A DNA stretch of 64,000 nt from Segatella copri (GTDB taxonomy: Bacteria > Bacteroidota > Bacteroidia > Bacteroidales > Bacteroidaceae): NCBI RefSeq assembly GCF_949820605.1, contig NZ_CATKVU010000006.1, forward strand, positions 1,162,501 to 1,226,500, in the 5' to 3' direction. The position numbers were made by a program, and so were the translations under genes. The notes under the pieces are model-generated. The model was not told the origin of the DNA. It ran no database searches and saw only the letters and a list, made by a program, of their open reading frames with translations. Of the stretch, positions 51,937 through 61,560 are shown in pieces. The number at the start of each line of letters is the position of its first letter. Position 1 is the first letter of the stretch.

Positions 51937-53421
51937 TCACCCGAACAGGCAGCGGAATGCTTCTTCCACCTTCCTAACGGGATGAATTTCTATCTTATAT
52001 TTCTTATGGTCGAAACCATGATTGTTGTATTTCGGGATGATGATGTGCTGGAATCCGAGTTTCTCGGCCTCAGCAATACGCTGCTCGATGCGACTCACCG
52101 GACGGACTTCACCGCTCAGACCTACCTCCCCACACATACACCAGCCCTGCTCTATCGCTGTATCCACATTGCTGCTCAATACCGCAGCCAGTACACTCAG
52201 ATCCATCGCAGGGTCCGTCACTCGCAAGCCTCCCGCAATGTTCAGGAACACATCTTTCGCCATCAGCTTGAAGCCCACTCGTTTCTCTAGAACCGCCAGA
52301 AGCATGTTCAAACGGCGCTGGTCAAAACCCGTTGCCGAACGCTGCGGAGTTCCATAGGCAGCTGTTGAAACCAAAGCCTGCGTCTCTACCAGGAACGGAC
52401 GGACTCCCTCGATGGCTGCGCTGATGGCAACACCCGAAAGCCCGTCATGATCTTCGGTAAGAAGCAACTCTGAAGGATTGCTCACCTGTCGGAGTCCGCC
52501 TTGCATCATCTCGTAGATTCCCAACTCAGAAGTACTTCCGAATCGGTTTTTGATGCTTCTCAAGATGCGGTACATATAATGCTGGTCGCCCTCAAACTGA
52601 ATCACCGTATCTACGATGTGCTCCAGAATTTTTGGTCCGGCAAGCGTTCCCTCCTTATTAATATGTCCTATCAGAATAACCGGAATGCCACTCGTCTTGG
52701 CAAATCGGAGCAGGGAGGCTGCACACTCACGAACTTGGGAAACAGAACCCGGCGAACTGTCTACTTCTTCTGTAGCGATAGTTTGTATAGAATCTATAAC
52801 TATCAGCTGTGGAGCCACTTCCTGGATATGACTGAAGATTTTCTCCAACTGCGTTTCGCAGAGAACCGTAATATGATCAAAGGCTCCTTCTGATGAAAGA
52901 GAAGCCGTTTTCTGTGTGTCAGCAGAAGAACCTTCTCTGAGCATCGCCTGTCCTTTAGCCAACCGGTCGGCACGGAGCTTGATTTGATGGGCACTCTCCT
53001 CTCCGCTCACATACAGGATGCGGCGGTCAGTCATGTTCAGAATAGTCTGCAAGGTGAGCGTACTCTTACCGATTCCCGGTTCACCGCCCAAGAGCGTAAT
53101 GCTGCCAGGAACCATTCCGCCACCCAGCACACGGTTCAGCTCTTCGTCCCTCATATCGATGCGCGGTTCATCAATCGCAGAAATATCGCGAAGCTTCATC
53201 GGCGCAGCATCATGCTCGCTGTGCTGCCCACCAAACATCGTGGCAGCTCCACCATGACGCATGGTCATTCCGGCATTCTTCGCAGCCTGCGATCCGGAAT
53301 CGGCAGCAATACGAATCTCCTTAAATGTATTCCATTGTCCGCAGCTAGGACATTTGCCCATCCATTTGGCACTTTCCTGTCCGCAATTGCTGCACACAAA
53401 AGCAATCTTATCTTTCGCCAT
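51937..53421 (-). CDS. radA: DNA repair protein RadA
   Basis: 494 aa. N-terminal C4 zinc finger (CSNCGQESAKWMGKCPSCGQW, i.e. CxxC...CxxC, about 10-30), Walker A GGEPGIGKST (about 111-120), RadA signature KNRFGS (about 291-296) and a C-terminal Lon-like domain (from about 350) with SVDTAIEQ... and GEVGLSGEVRPV. Slightly longer than the ~460 aa of E. coli RadA because of a Ser/Ala insert near 170. RadA branch-migrates recombination intermediates. Own promoter upstream; likely transcribed with queC. Confidence 0.96.
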   Translation of the reverse strand: MAKDKIAFVCSNCGQESAKWMGKCPSCGQWNTFKEIRIAADSGSQAAKNAGMTMRHGGAATMFGGQHSEHDAAPMKLRDISAIDEPRIDMRDEELNRVLGGGMVPGSITLLGGEPGIGKSTLTLQTILNMTDRRILYVSGEESAHQIKLRADRLAKGQAMLREGSSADTQKTASLSSEGAFDHITVLCETQLEKIFSHIQEVAPQLIVIDSIQTIATEEVDSSPGSVSQVRECAASLLRFAKTSGIPVILIGHINKEGTLAGPKILEHIVDTVIQFEGDQHYMYRILRSIKNRFGSTSELGIYEMMQGGLRQVSNPSELLLTEDHDGLSGVAISAAIEGVRPFLVETQALVSTAAYGTPQRSATGFDQRRLNMLLAVLEKRVGFKLMAKDVFLNIAGGLRVTDPAMDLSVLAAVLSSNVDTAIEQGWCMCGEVGLSGEVRPVSRIEQRIAEAEKLGFQHIIIPKYNNHGFDHKKYKIEIHPVRKVEEAFRCLFG

Positions 53422-53459
53422 TTTATCTCATTTATATGTAATAACGTTTTAACTGCGCA

Positions 53460-53491
53460 CAAAGGTACTATTTATTATCGAGAAATCCAAA
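53460..53491 (-). promoter_or_regulatory. Promoter of radA
   Basis: On the minus strand TTTG (53491-53488), 20 bp, TACCTTTG (53467-53460), 38 bp ahead of the radA ATG: a full consensus match. Confidence 0.8.
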
Positions 53492-53640
53492 AAAAAAGTA
53501 TTTTGTTAAGAATATATTTCATTTCTCTCCATTTTGTTTAACAAATCTAGCAGAAGAAAGCACAAAACACGAATTTTGCAAACCCGATATAGCAAACAGG
53601 CGATTTCATCTACTAAAAATCATAAAAACCGCTACTATAT

Positions 53641-53671
53641 TTTGCTGATTCAAATATAATTTGTATCTTTG
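53641..53671 (+). promoter_or_regulatory. Promoter of pgk
   Basis: TTTG (53641-53644), 19 bp, TATCTTTG (53664-53671), leaving a leader of about 70 nt before ATG 53747. Confidence 0.82.
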
Positions 53672-53746
53672 CCTTCGGTTTTTGAAACCAGCAGAAAGGT
53701 TTAGAACAATAAAATTAGTACATAAACTAAATAAAATTTAGGTAAA

Positions 53747-54994
53747 ATGAAAATTGAAGATTTTAACTTTGCCGGTCACAAGGCAATCGTGCGCGTTGAC
53801 TTCAACGTGCCATTGGATGAAAATGGTAATGTAACAGACGACACTCGTATCCGCGGTGCCCTTCCTACATTGAAGAAGGTACTTGCAGACGGCGGTGCGC
53901 TCATCATGATGAGCCACATGGGTAAGCCAAAGGGCAAGGTTAAACCAGAGCTTTCTCTCTCTCAGATTGTTAAGAACGTATCAGACGCTCTCGGTGTAGA
54001 CGTTAAGTTCGCTAAGGACTGCGGTAACGCTGATGCTGAGGCAGCTGCCTTGAAGCCAGGTGAGGCTCTCTTGCTCGAGAACCTCCGCTTCTATCCTGAA
54101 GAGGAAGGCAAGCCAGTTGGCGTTGAGAAGGGTACTCCAGAATTCGATGCTGCTAAGGCTGAGATGAAGGAGCGTCAGAAGAAGTTCGCTGCTAAGTTGG
54201 CTTCTTACGCTGACGTATATGTAATGGACGCATTCGGTACAGCTCACCGCAAGCACGCTTCTACAGCTGTCATCGCTGATTCTTTCGACAAGGATCACAA
54301 GATGCTCGGCTTCTTGATGGAGAAGGAAGTTAAGGCTGTTGACGCAGTTCTCAGCAACATCAAGCGCCCATTCACAGCTATCATGGGTGGTTCTAAGGTT
54401 TCTACTAAGATCGGTATCATCGAGAACCTGTTGACTAAGGTTGACAACCTGATTCTCTGCGGTGGTATGACTTATACCTTCTCTAAGGCTCTCGGTGGAA
54501 AGATCGGTATGTCTATCTGCGAGGATGACAAGCTCGACGTTGCTCTCGACGTAATCAAGAAGGCTAAGGAGAACGGTGTAAACCTCGTACTCGGCACAGA
54601 CTCTATCTGCGGTGATGACTTCAAGAACGACTGCAATACTCAGGTTTGCCCATCTAACAACATCCCTGACGGTTGGGAGGGTATGGACGCAGGTCCTGAG
54701 ACTCGCAAGGCTTTCGCAGCTGCCATCAAGGGAGCTAAGACTATCCTCTGGAACGGTCCGGCAGGTGTATTCGAGTTCGACAACTTCGCTGGTGGTTCTA
54801 AGGCTATTGCTGACGCAATCGCTGAGGCTACTAAGGAAGGTGCATTCTCACTCATCGGTGGTGGTGACTCTGTAGCTTGCATCAACAAGTTCGGTTTGGC
54901 TGATCAGGTTTCTTACATCTCTACAGGTGGTGGTGCTCTCCTTGAGGCTATCGAGGGTAAGGTATTGCCAGGTGTAGCAGCTATCGAGAAGTAA
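53747..54994 (+). CDS. pgk: Phosphoglycerate kinase
   Basis: 415 aa, normal length. N-terminal substrate domain with [20 protein letters not shown] (about 15-34) and [11 protein letters not shown]-terminal nucleotide domain with [10 protein letters not shown] (about 215-224), [10 protein letters not shown] (about 338-347) and GGGDSVA (about 377-383). It makes ATP from 1,3-bisphosphoglycerate. Like nifJ it uses GGT/GCT/TCT-rich codons, a sign of high expression. Own promoter and a terminator at 55056-55089. Confidence 0.97.
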   Translation: MKIEDFNFAGHKAIVRVDFNVPLDENGNVTDDTRIRGALPTLKKVLADGGALIMMSHMGKPKGKVKPELSLSQIVKNVSDALGVDVKFAKDCGNADAEAAALKPGEALLLENLRFYPEEEGKPVGVEKGTPEFDAAKAEMKERQKKFAAKLASYADVYVMDAFGTAHRKHASTAVIADSFDKDHKMLGFLMEKEVKAVDAVLSNIKRPFTAIMGGSKVSTKIGIIENLLTKVDNLILCGGMTYTFSKALGGKIGMSICEDDKLDVALDVIKKAKENGVNLVLGTDSICGDDFKNDCNTQVCPSNNIPDGWEGMDAGPETRKAFAAAIKGAKTILWNGPAGVFEFDNFAGGSKAIADAIAEATKEGAFSLIGGGDSVACINKFGLADQVSYISTGGGALLEAIEGKVLPGVAAIEK

Positions 54995-55055
54995 TCTCAT
55001 GTTTAAAAGAAAGCCATTTGCAAAAAGAGCTTGATTTTTTACAAGAAAAAATAGG

Positions 55056-55089
55056 TTGGAGGGCATCCTATGTGATGTCCTCCAATTTT
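55056..55089 (+). terminator. Terminator of pgk
   Basis: TTGGAGGGCATC pairs with GATGTCCTCCAA (one G-T), followed by TTTTC. Confidence 0.75.
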
Positions 55090-55236
55090 CAGTTTTAACT
55101 GAATCCCCTAATAATCTACAGATTCTCTCTATAAACAGAACTGTATCTTTCATTTAAAACAAGCAACAGAAAACATAAATTCTAAAATAATTTGGTAAAC
55201 TACAGGAATATAATTTTCTGATTTTAAAACGAATAC

Positions 55237-56931
55237 ATGGATTGGATTGTTAATCTCTTCACCAATACCGAGTCGGTGGCTCACATCGCCCTACTCTACG
55301 CTATCGTGATAGCTATTGGTGTTTACCTCGGAAAGATAAAGATTGGCGGCATTTCGTTAGGTGTCACCTTCGTTCTCTTCGCAGGTATTTTGGCTGGCCA
55401 CGTTGGCTTCACCGGTCCAAAGGAAATTCTCACATTCGTGCAAGACTTCGGCTTGATCCTCTTCGTCTTCATGATTGGTCTCCAGGTAGGACCTGGCTTC
55501 TTCGAGAGTTTCAAGAAAGGTGGTGTTACGCTCAACATGCTTTCGGCTAGCGCTATTTTACTCAACATCCTCGTGATGTTTGGTTGCTATTATCTCTTCT
55601 TTGATACGAGCAACCCTAACAACCTGCCTATGATGGTAGGTACACTCTATGGTGCAGTTACCAATACTCCGGGTCTTGGTGCTGCCAACGAGGCTTTGCT
55701 CAGCGTCTTCCCTAATGGTGCTCCAAGTATTGCCAATGGTTATGCTTGTGCTTATCCTCTTGGTGTGGTGGGCATTATTGGTGCTACTATCCTTATCAAG
55801 TACATCTGTAAGATTAATACTGCTGATGAGGAAGCACAGCTTAACGAAGAAGATGCTGCCAACCCACACGCTAAGGCCCATAACATGCACTTGCGCGTGG
55901 AAAATGCTTATATTACAGGCAGAACGCTGAGAGAAGTTTCTGAGTTCTTGAACCGTGACATTGTATGTTCACGACTGCTCCACAATGGCGAGGTGAGCAT
56001 TCCTAACAGCAAGACTAAGTTTGAGGTTGGAGACGAATTGCTCGTTGTATGTGCAGAGGCTGATGCTGAAGCCATCAAGGCTTTTATCGGACCAGAGGTT
56101 GAAGCTGAATGGGACCGCGAGAAGGATGAAGTACAGCATTTTGTTTCTCGCCGTATTATCGTTACCCGTCCGGAAATGAACGGTAAGACCTTGGGTAAGA
56201 TGCACTTCTCCAGCGTATACGGCGTTAACGTAACCCGTATTTCCCGTCAGGGAATGGACATCTTTGCAGGCAGAAACCACCACTTCCACGTAGGTGATAA
56301 GATTCTGGTTGTAGGTCCTGAAGAGAATGTGAACCGTGTGGCTGAAATCATGGGTAACTCTGTAAAGCGCCTCAATGCGCCTAACATTGCCACTATCTTC
56401 GTAGGCATTATGGTAGGTATTATCTTCGGTTCTCTCCCATTTGCCATTCCGGGAATGCCGGTGCCTTTGAAGTTGGGTATTGCCGGAGGTCCGCTTATCA
56501 TCGCCATCCTCATCGGCCGTTTCGGCTATCGCATGAAACTGGTAACTTATACGACGACTTCAGCTAATATGATGCTGCGAGAAATAGGACTTGTACTCTT
56601 CCTGGCGAGTGTGGGAATCAAGGCTGGAGCCGGATTCTGGGACACAGTAGTACAGGGTGACGGTTTGAAATATGTGGGATGCGGTTTCCTCATCACCATT
56701 ATTCCTATCCTCAGCATCGGTACGATTGCCCGCCTGAAGTTTAAGTTCAACTACTTCACCATCATGGGTATGCTCGCCGGTACTTACACAGACCCTCCTG
56801 CATTGGCTTATGCAAATGCTTCTTGCTCAAAGGAGGCTCCAGCTGTAGGATACTCTACGGTTTATCCATTGAGCATGTTCCTCCGTATCTTTACAGCCCA
56901 GATAGTGGTGCTGTTCTTCTGCGGAGCGTAA
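55237..56931 (+). CDS. AspT/YidE-family transporter
   Basis: 564 aa. Two membrane halves of about five helices each (the AspT/YidE/YbjL duplication), with two RCK_C/TrkA-C-like regulatory domains in the middle (about 215-380; [20 protein letters not shown] and [20 protein letters not shown]). The conserved [14 protein letters not shown] near the C-terminus and its partner [16 protein letters not shown] near 140 mark the duplicated re-entrant motifs. AspT exchanges aspartate and alanine; the substrate of this one is not readable. It stands alone between pgk and the decarboxylase genes. Confidence 0.9.
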   Translation: MDWIVNLFTNTESVAHIALLYAIVIAIGVYLGKIKIGGISLGVTFVLFAGILAGHVGFTGPKEILTFVQDFGLILFVFMIGLQVGPGFFESFKKGGVTLNMLSASAILLNILVMFGCYYLFFDTSNPNNLPMMVGTLYGAVTNTPGLGAANEALLSVFPNGAPSIANGYACAYPLGVVGIIGATILIKYICKINTADEEAQLNEEDAANPHAKAHNMHLRVENAYITGRTLREVSEFLNRDIVCSRLLHNGEVSIPNSKTKFEVGDELLVVCAEADAEAIKAFIGPEVEAEWDREKDEVQHFVSRRIIVTRPEMNGKTLGKMHFSSVYGVNVTRISRQGMDIFAGRNHHFHVGDKILVVGPEENVNRVAEIMGNSVKRLNAPNIATIFVGIMVGIIFGSLPFAIPGMPVPLKLGIAGGPLIIAILIGRFGYRMKLVTYTTTSANMMLREIGLVLFLASVGIKAGAGFWDTVVQGDGLKYVGCGFLITIIPILSIGTIARLKFKFNYFTIMGMLAGTYTDPPALAYANASCSKEAPAVGYSTVYPLSMFLRIFTAQIVVLFFCGA

Positions 56932-56981
56932 GGTTTACAAAAGTTAACAAAACTACTGAAAATAGTTATAAATTACAAAAG

Positions 56982-57015
56982 AGGTGCACAAAGATAAAAA
57001 TTTGTGCACCTTTTT
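56982..57015 (+). terminator. Terminator of the AspT/YidE gene
   Basis: AGGTGCACAAA (56982-56992) pairs exactly with TTTGTGCACCT (57001-57011), followed by TTTT. Confidence 0.85.
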
Positions 57016-57016
57016 G

Positions 57017-57046
57017 TTGTCTTTTCAGAAATTCTTCGTACCTTTG
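57017..57046 (+). promoter_or_regulatory. Promoter of the decarboxylase gene set
   Basis: TTG (57017-57019), 19 bp, TACCTTTG (57039-57046), 107 bp ahead of the ATG at 57154. It abuts the preceding terminator. Confidence 0.7.
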
Positions 57047-57153
57047 AACACAAGAAACAAACCTAATGAATCTACTAGGAACAGCTATCGTTCCTATATG
57101 ATGCAGATTTTTTCGAAATATGAAACAATAACCCTATAAACGTTAGTAAGCGT

Positions 57154-58182
57154 ATGAAGAAATTGGGATTTCTGATAACCATGCTAGTCATCACGTCCTT
57201 GCCCGCTTGGAGTCAAGGAGCCAAAAGTATCCGTATTACGGAGGTGATGACCTACAACCGTACCAATCTTGTAGATGAGTACGGGCAGCACAAACCATGG
57301 GTGGAATTGAGCAATTCCTCCTTTACCACGTATAATGTGCGTGGTATGTTCCTAACCACCGACCGAAGGGTTCTCGACAAGAAAATGTCGCCTGAAGCTC
57401 GCCGACAGCTGATGTGTCCATTGCCTAACAATGAACCACGAACCACACTGGGAGGCAAGAAGAGCATCGTTATCTTCGACAGCAGTTCCTGGTACCAGGA
57501 TGGCAGGAACGGACAACATTGGAAGGCAAAGAATTCTTCCAACTCGGGACCTTTTCATCTCAATCTTATTCTACAGGAAAAGATGCCCAACTGGATAGCA
57601 CTCTATGACGGAAATGCCGTTGACCTGATAGACTCCGTAAGTGTGCCAGTGTTGGCTGCCGATGAGAGTTTTGAACTGAGTAAAGACTTCAAGACATGGG
57701 AGAAAGCCATTGCCGGATCAGTAACTCCAGGCTATCTGCCTCAAAACACAGGTTTGAGTAAAGCCCAGCAATTGAAGAAAAGCGACCCATACGGAATAGG
57801 AATCGCCGTACTTTCAATGGGAATCGTATTTGCCTGCCTTACTCTCCTCTTCATCGTGTTCTGGGTTTTCGGAGCCTACATGAAACATAAACAGCGCATC
57901 GCCCGTGCTACTGAGAAGCACGCCACCTTATTATATAAGACAGGAAAGAAGACCATCGAGGTTACTCAAGACCTCAGTCATAAGACTAACGTGATTCTAA
58001 AAGATGGTTTAGAAACCAAGGGTATTGATAAGGAGATTTACATGGCAGTCATCTCCCTTGCACTACAGGAATATCTGGAAGATGTTCACGATGTAGAATC
58101 AGGCATTATCACCATCAAGCCAAAACAGACCAGATGGAATGCTCCGAAATTCAACAACAACAATAACAACGTTAAAATATAG
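57154..58182 (+). CDS. Lamin-tail domain + OadG-type gamma subunit of a sodium pump decarboxylase
   Basis: 342 aa. A signal peptide (to about WSQG) is followed by a lamin-tail-like beta domain (about 23-185): IRITEVMTYNRTNLVDEYG, KPWVELSNSS, FMLTTDR-like strand. Then one TM (about 212-236, SMGIVFACLTLLFIVFWVFG) and a cytoplasmic tail typical of OadG/MmdC. Standard OadG is only ~80-100 aa, so the periplasmic domain is an add-on known from Bacteroidota. The gamma subunit anchors and assembles the decarboxylase. Followed after 5 bp by the biotin carrier. Confidence 0.82.
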   Translation: MKKLGFLITMLVITSLPAWSQGAKSIRITEVMTYNRTNLVDEYGQHKPWVELSNSSFTTYNVRGMFLTTDRRVLDKKMSPEARRQLMCPLPNNEPRTTLGGKKSIVIFDSSSWYQDGRNGQHWKAKNSSNSGPFHLNLILQEKMPNWIALYDGNAVDLIDSVSVPVLAADESFELSKDFKTWEKAIAGSVTPGYLPQNTGLSKAQQLKKSDPYGIGIAVLSMGIVFACLTLLFIVFWVFGAYMKHKQRIARATEKHATLLYKTGKKTIEVTQDLSHKTNVILKDGLETKGIDKEIYMAVISLALQEYLEDVHDVESGIITIKPKQTRWNAPKFNNNNNNVKI

Positions 58183-58187
58183 AAACT

Positions 58188-58655
58188 ATGGCAAAGTACG
58201 AATATAAGGTTAAAGGCGTAGATTACGTCGTTGAAATACAGGATATTGAAGGCAATATCGCCAATGTAACCGTGAATGGAATTCCATTCGAAGTGGAAAT
58301 GAAACAGCCGGTTAAGAGCAGTAAGCAGAAAGTTAAGTTAAGTGAAGAGCGAAGAGTGAAGAGTGAAGAATTCGACAGTTCTTCTTCTGCAACAAATGCA
58401 AGTTTCTCAACAACCAACAAACCAGCGGCAGCCGCTGCCTCTGGCAAGCCAGTGGTAGCCCCTCTGCCTGGTACTATCAACGAAATCAAGGTGAAAGTCG
58501 GTGACAAGGTGAACACAGGCGATACTGTTGTCGTTCTAGAAGCCATGAAGATGCAGAACAACATCGATGCAGAAACTTCAGGAACCATTACCAGCATCAA
58601 CGTGAACAAGGGAGACGCAGTAATGGAAGGAGACACGCTTGTTACAATCGCGTAA
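58188..58655 (+). CDS. Biotin carrier protein of a sodium pump decarboxylase
   Basis: 155 aa. A short N-terminal beta region, a linker, and a C-terminal biotinyl domain (about 85-155) with VVLEAMKMQNNI, the Lys of AMKM being biotinylated. It carries CO2 from the carboxyltransferase to the membrane beta subunit. The linker segment at about 45-62 (VKLSEERRVKSEEFD) is encoded by a GTGAAGAGTGAAG-type string otherwise seen as an intergenic repeat at 23494-23527. The linkers of these proteins are normally Pro/Ala-rich, so this looks like an in-frame repeat insertion. Confidence 0.9.
   Translation: MAKYEYKVKGVDYVVEIQDIEGNIANVTVNGIPFEVEMKQPVKSSKQKVKLSEERRVKSEEFDSSSSATNASFSTTNKPAAAAASGKPVVAPLPGTINEIKVKVGDKVNTGDTVVVLEAMKMQNNIDAETSGTITSINVNKGDAVMEGDTLVTIA
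58341..58373 (+). repeat. GTGAAGAGTGAAG-type repeat inside the biotin-carrier gene
   Basis: AGTGAAGAGCGAAGAGTG followed by AAGAGTGAAGAATTCGAC: nearly the same as the minus-strand string at 23494-23527. It is in frame and falls in the flexible linker. Confidence 0.7.
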
Positions 58656-58702
58656 TAAACTGTTTAGACAAAAGCTAATGATTACTCTTCCAATCAAAAG
58701 AC

Positions 58703-58745
58703 TAATCATAAAGTTCAATGTTCAACTTTCAAAGTTCAAAGTAAA
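58703..58745 (+). repeat. AAGTTCAAAGTAA-type element before the beta-subunit gene
   Basis: TAATCATAAAGTTCAATG, TTCAACTTTCAAAGTTCAAA, GTAAA, ending about three bases before the ATG at 58748. Confidence 0.75.
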
Positions 58746-58747
58746 TT

Positions 58748-59896
58748 ATGGATTTCATCATACAAAACTTCAATGAGTTTCTTACCTTTACGGGCTTTGC
58801 CAACGCCTCGGCAGGAAACCTCATCATGATTCTGGTGGGAGCACTCTTTATCTGGCTCGCCATCAAGAAAGATTTTGAGCCGCTGCTCCTGGTTCCTATC
58901 GGATTGGGAATCATTCTTGGAAACATCCCATTCCGTGCCGATGCAGGACTCGAAATCGGTTTATACGAAGACAACTCCGTTCTGAACATCTTCTACCAGG
59001 GAGTGAAACAGGGCTGGTACCCGCCACTCGTATTCCTGGGCATTGGAGCCATGACCGACTTCTCTGCGCTCATTTCCAACCCGAAGCTCATCCTGATTGG
59101 AGCCGCTGCCCAATTTGGAATCTTCGGCGCCTACATGATTGCACTGGCTCTGGGATTCGAACCTAACCAGGCAGCTGGCATTGCCATTATAGGAGGAGCA
59201 GACGGACCAACCGCCATCTTCCTGAGCAGCAAACTGAGTCCGAACCTCATGGGAGCCATTGCGGTTTGCGCCTACTCTTACATGGCACTGGTGCCTGTAA
59301 TCCAGCCACCTTTGATGCGACTGCTTACAACCAAGAAAGAGCGCGTCATCAAGATGAAACCGGCACGTCAGGTTTCACAGACCGAAAAGATTCTCTTCCC
59401 TATCATCGGTCTGCTTCTCACCACCTTCATCGTTCCATCTGGTTTGCCATTATTAGGAATGCTGTTCTTCGGAAATCTTCTGAAAGAGAGTGGAAAGACA
59501 ACCCGACTCGCCAAGACAGCAAGCAGCAGCTTGAATGATATTGTCGTTATCCTCCTCGGCCTGACCGTAGGCTGTTCTACCCAGGCTTCAGAGTTTCTGA
59601 CATTAAACACCATCAAAATCTTTGCTCTCGGTGCTCTTGCTTTCATCATCGCATCGGCAAGCGGAATCTTATTCGTCAAGCTGATGAATCTCTTCTTGCC
59701 AAAAGGCAAGAAACTGAACCCACTTATTGGAAACGCCGGAGTGAGTGCCGTACCAATGAGTGCACGCATCTCAAACAACCTAGGTCTGGAATACGACCGC
59801 CACAACTTCCTTCTCATGCACGCCATGGGACCAAACGTTGCGGGAGTCATCGGTTCTGCCGTTGCAGCCGGAGCTTTGCTGGGATTCTTCAATTAA
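58748..59896 (+). CDS. Sodium ion-translocating decarboxylase beta subunit
   Basis: 382 aa with about nine to eleven TM helices. The family signature GGADGPTAIFLSSKL lies near 158-172 (Asp of GGADG is the Na+-binding residue in OadB), with another conserved stretch GNAGVSAVPMSARI (about 330-343). It decarboxylates the biotin-bound carboxylate and pumps Na+ out. The alpha (carboxyltransferase) subunit is not adjacent, so whether the complex uses oxaloacetate, methylmalonyl-CoA or glutaconyl-CoA is open; methylmalonyl-CoA is likely in propionate/succinate-forming Bacteroidota. Confidence 0.92.
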   Translation: MDFIIQNFNEFLTFTGFANASAGNLIMILVGALFIWLAIKKDFEPLLLVPIGLGIILGNIPFRADAGLEIGLYEDNSVLNIFYQGVKQGWYPPLVFLGIGAMTDFSALISNPKLILIGAAAQFGIFGAYMIALALGFEPNQAAGIAIIGGADGPTAIFLSSKLSPNLMGAIAVCAYSYMALVPVIQPPLMRLLTTKKERVIKMKPARQVSQTEKILFPIIGLLLTTFIVPSGLPLLGMLFFGNLLKESGKTTRLAKTASSSLNDIVVILLGLTVGCSTQASEFLTLNTIKIFALGALAFIIASASGILFVKLMNLFLPKGKKLNPLIGNAGVSAVPMSARISNNLGLEYDRHNFLLMHAMGPNVAGVIGSAVAAGALLGFFN

Positions 59897-59944
59897 AAGT
59901 TGAGCCACCAAGCTATCCCTCCAGGATAAGCACATAAAAAAGAA

Positions 59945-60003
59945 TCGCCCTGAAAGGACAAAAGCATCTTACATCCAATGCTTTCCCTTTCAGGGCGACT
60001 TTT
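59945..60003. terminator. Bidirectional terminator (GCCCTG family)
   Basis: TCGCCCTGAAAGGACAAAAG pairs with CTTTCCCTTTCAGGGCGA, followed by TTTTTTA. It serves the convergent beta-subunit and lipoprotein genes. Confidence 0.85.
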
Positions 60004-60014
60004 TTATTTCTTTT

Positions 60015-60818
60015 TTAGCTCTTAACCCGCATTCTCATTTTTCCTTCAAAGGAAATGATAACCTCAACCTGATAACTCAAACTGCTGTCAGGCATTGCCA
60101 GAACAGCAAGATAATGAATGCCAGATTCATCTATCTTATTGAATACGATGTCGCTCAGTATAGACTGGTCCAGAAAAGAAGAAGGAACCTGCTTATCGAA
60201 ATCCTTCTTATGAAAATCACGAGAGAACAGACAGTTGGCACCATGATAAACATGCAAGTTCACAATATTATCATAATAAACATTGTCTACCTCAACACCA
60301 TCATCATTATAAGAACTCTTGTAGACCTTATAACTTGTTGGGTTAACCTGTACGTAGAGATGATATTTCCCATCGCCCCTTACAACAACCGTATCACGTT
60401 TAATCAGCGTATTCTGATTCAGCGCCACGGAAACATGGTTGTGGATGAACTGCTGCAAATAAGACTTATCTTCCGTCTTAACCAGCTTAACCACATCCCC
60501 ATTCTGCACCTTAAACTGGAAAATATGCTCAGCCTGTTTTACGATCGGATATTTTGCCATATTAGCACCCTTCATTACAAGCGTATCGCCAGCAATGTAG
60601 AAGTAGACAGGCTGACTGGTTGAATCAGGATAATAAATCGTATCGCCTTTTACGCGGAACGCCACATCATCCTCATCGTCATCGTTCAGCCAAATGCCTT
60701 GCAACATCTTCTTAGCCGCAGTATCTTCCTTCACTTCCTGTTGCTTTTCGGCCTTATGCCCACAAGCAACAAGAGTCAAGATACAACTGAGCAGCCATAA
60801 ATTAACTATCTTTTTCAT
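60015..60818 (-). CDS. Lipoprotein, DUF4738-like
   Basis: 267 aa. The lipobox LVAC gives Cys19 (MKKIVNLWLLSCILTLVAC). The mature protein is beta-rich (KMLQGIWLNDDDEDDVAFRV, GDTIYYPDSTSQPVYFYIAG) and looks like the DUF4738/lipocalin-type Bacteroidota lipoproteins. Function unknown. Single gene downstream of rfbC on the minus strand, 45 bp apart, so maybe on the same transcript. Confidence 0.75.
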   Translation of the reverse strand: MKKIVNLWLLSCILTLVACGHKAEKQQEVKEDTAAKKMLQGIWLNDDDEDDVAFRVKGDTIYYPDSTSQPVYFYIAGDTLVMKGANMAKYPIVKQAEHIFQFKVQNGDVVKLVKTEDKSYLQQFIHNHVSVALNQNTLIKRDTVVVRGDGKYHLYVQVNPTSYKVYKSSYNDDGVEVDNVYYDNIVNLHVYHGANCLFSRDFHKKDFDKQVPSSFLDQSILSDIVFNKIDESGIHYLAVLAMPDSSLSYQVEVIISFEGKMRMRVKS

Positions 60819-60863
60819 GATGAGTTCTTTAAATAAATTAATCGGTAAAAGCTGATGCCAATT

Positions 60864-61418
60864 CTACTCGAAATAATCAGCCTCCTCGAAAGACTTTGCC
60901 TTGGTTCTGTCTTTTTCTGACGTAAGCACCTCAACTCCTTCAATAGGCCATTTTATTCCGATAGTAGGATCATCCCAATGAATACTGGTTTCGTAATCAG
61001 GAGCATAAACATTATCTACTTTATAAGTAAAGATGGCTTCGTCACTCAGTACCAGGAAACCATGGGCAAAACCGCGAGGAATGAAAAACTGACGTTTGTT
61101 CTCTCCACTCAGTTCAACCATTACATATTTACCGAAAGTCTTACTGCCCTTTCTCAAGTCAACAGCTACATCCAGCACGCGGCCTTTGATGACACGCACC
61201 AACTTAGCCTGCGAGAATTCACCTTTCTGATAATGCAAACCTCTGAGCACACCACGAGCCGACATCGATTCATTGTCTTGCACAAACTCCACATGCCCTC
61301 CAACGTGAGCATCAAAGTCAGCCTGCTTCCATGCTTCAAAGAAATAGCCGCGAGCATCATCAAATACCCGAGGTTCTATCAGCCAGACTCCTTCAATTTC
61401 TGTCTCTGTATATTTCAT
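60864..61418 (-). CDS. rfbC: dTDP-4-dehydrorhamnose 3,5-epimerase
   Basis: 184 aa, cupin fold, normal length. Catalytic His in LRGLHYQK (about 61-68), FIPRGFAHGF (about 116-125) and the Tyr region in FTYKVDNVYAPDYE (about 134-147). It makes dTDP-4-keto-L-rhamnose for O-antigen or capsule. rfbA/B/D are not adjacent in the window, unlike many rhamnose clusters. It diverges from the HU-CCDC81/SPOR gene with back-to-back promoters. Confidence 0.94.
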   Translation of the reverse strand: MKYTETEIEGVWLIEPRVFDDARGYFFEAWKQADFDAHVGGHVEFVQDNESMSARGVLRGLHYQKGEFSQAKLVRVIKGRVLDVAVDLRKGSKTFGKYVMVELSGENKRQFFIPRGFAHGFLVLSDEAIFTYKVDNVYAPDYETSIHWDDPTIGIKWPIEGVEVLTSEKDRTKAKSFEEADYFE

Positions 61419-61445
61419 AGATTTATACCTTATTTATTTTAGGCA

Positions 61446-61476
61446 CAAAGGTAATACTTTTTCCCGAAACGACAAA
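61446..61476 (-). promoter_or_regulatory. Promoter of rfbC
   Basis: On the minus strand TTTG (61476-61473), 19 bp, TACCTTTG (61453-61446), 28 bp ahead of the start. Confidence 0.8.
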
Positions 61477-61524
61477 ACAAATTAGACTTTTTATGATTTC
61501 ATCGAAAATTTTCTCTATTTTCTG

Positions 61525-61555
61525 TTGGTCATTTCCGAAAAAATCACTACCTTTG
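61525..61555 (+). promoter_or_regulatory. Promoter of the HU-CCDC81/SPOR gene
   Basis: TTG (61525-61527), 20 bp, TACCTTTG (61548-61555), ending five bases before the GTG at 61561, which implies a leaderless or nearly leaderless transcript. Confidence 0.75.
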
Positions 61556-61560
61556 CAAAC

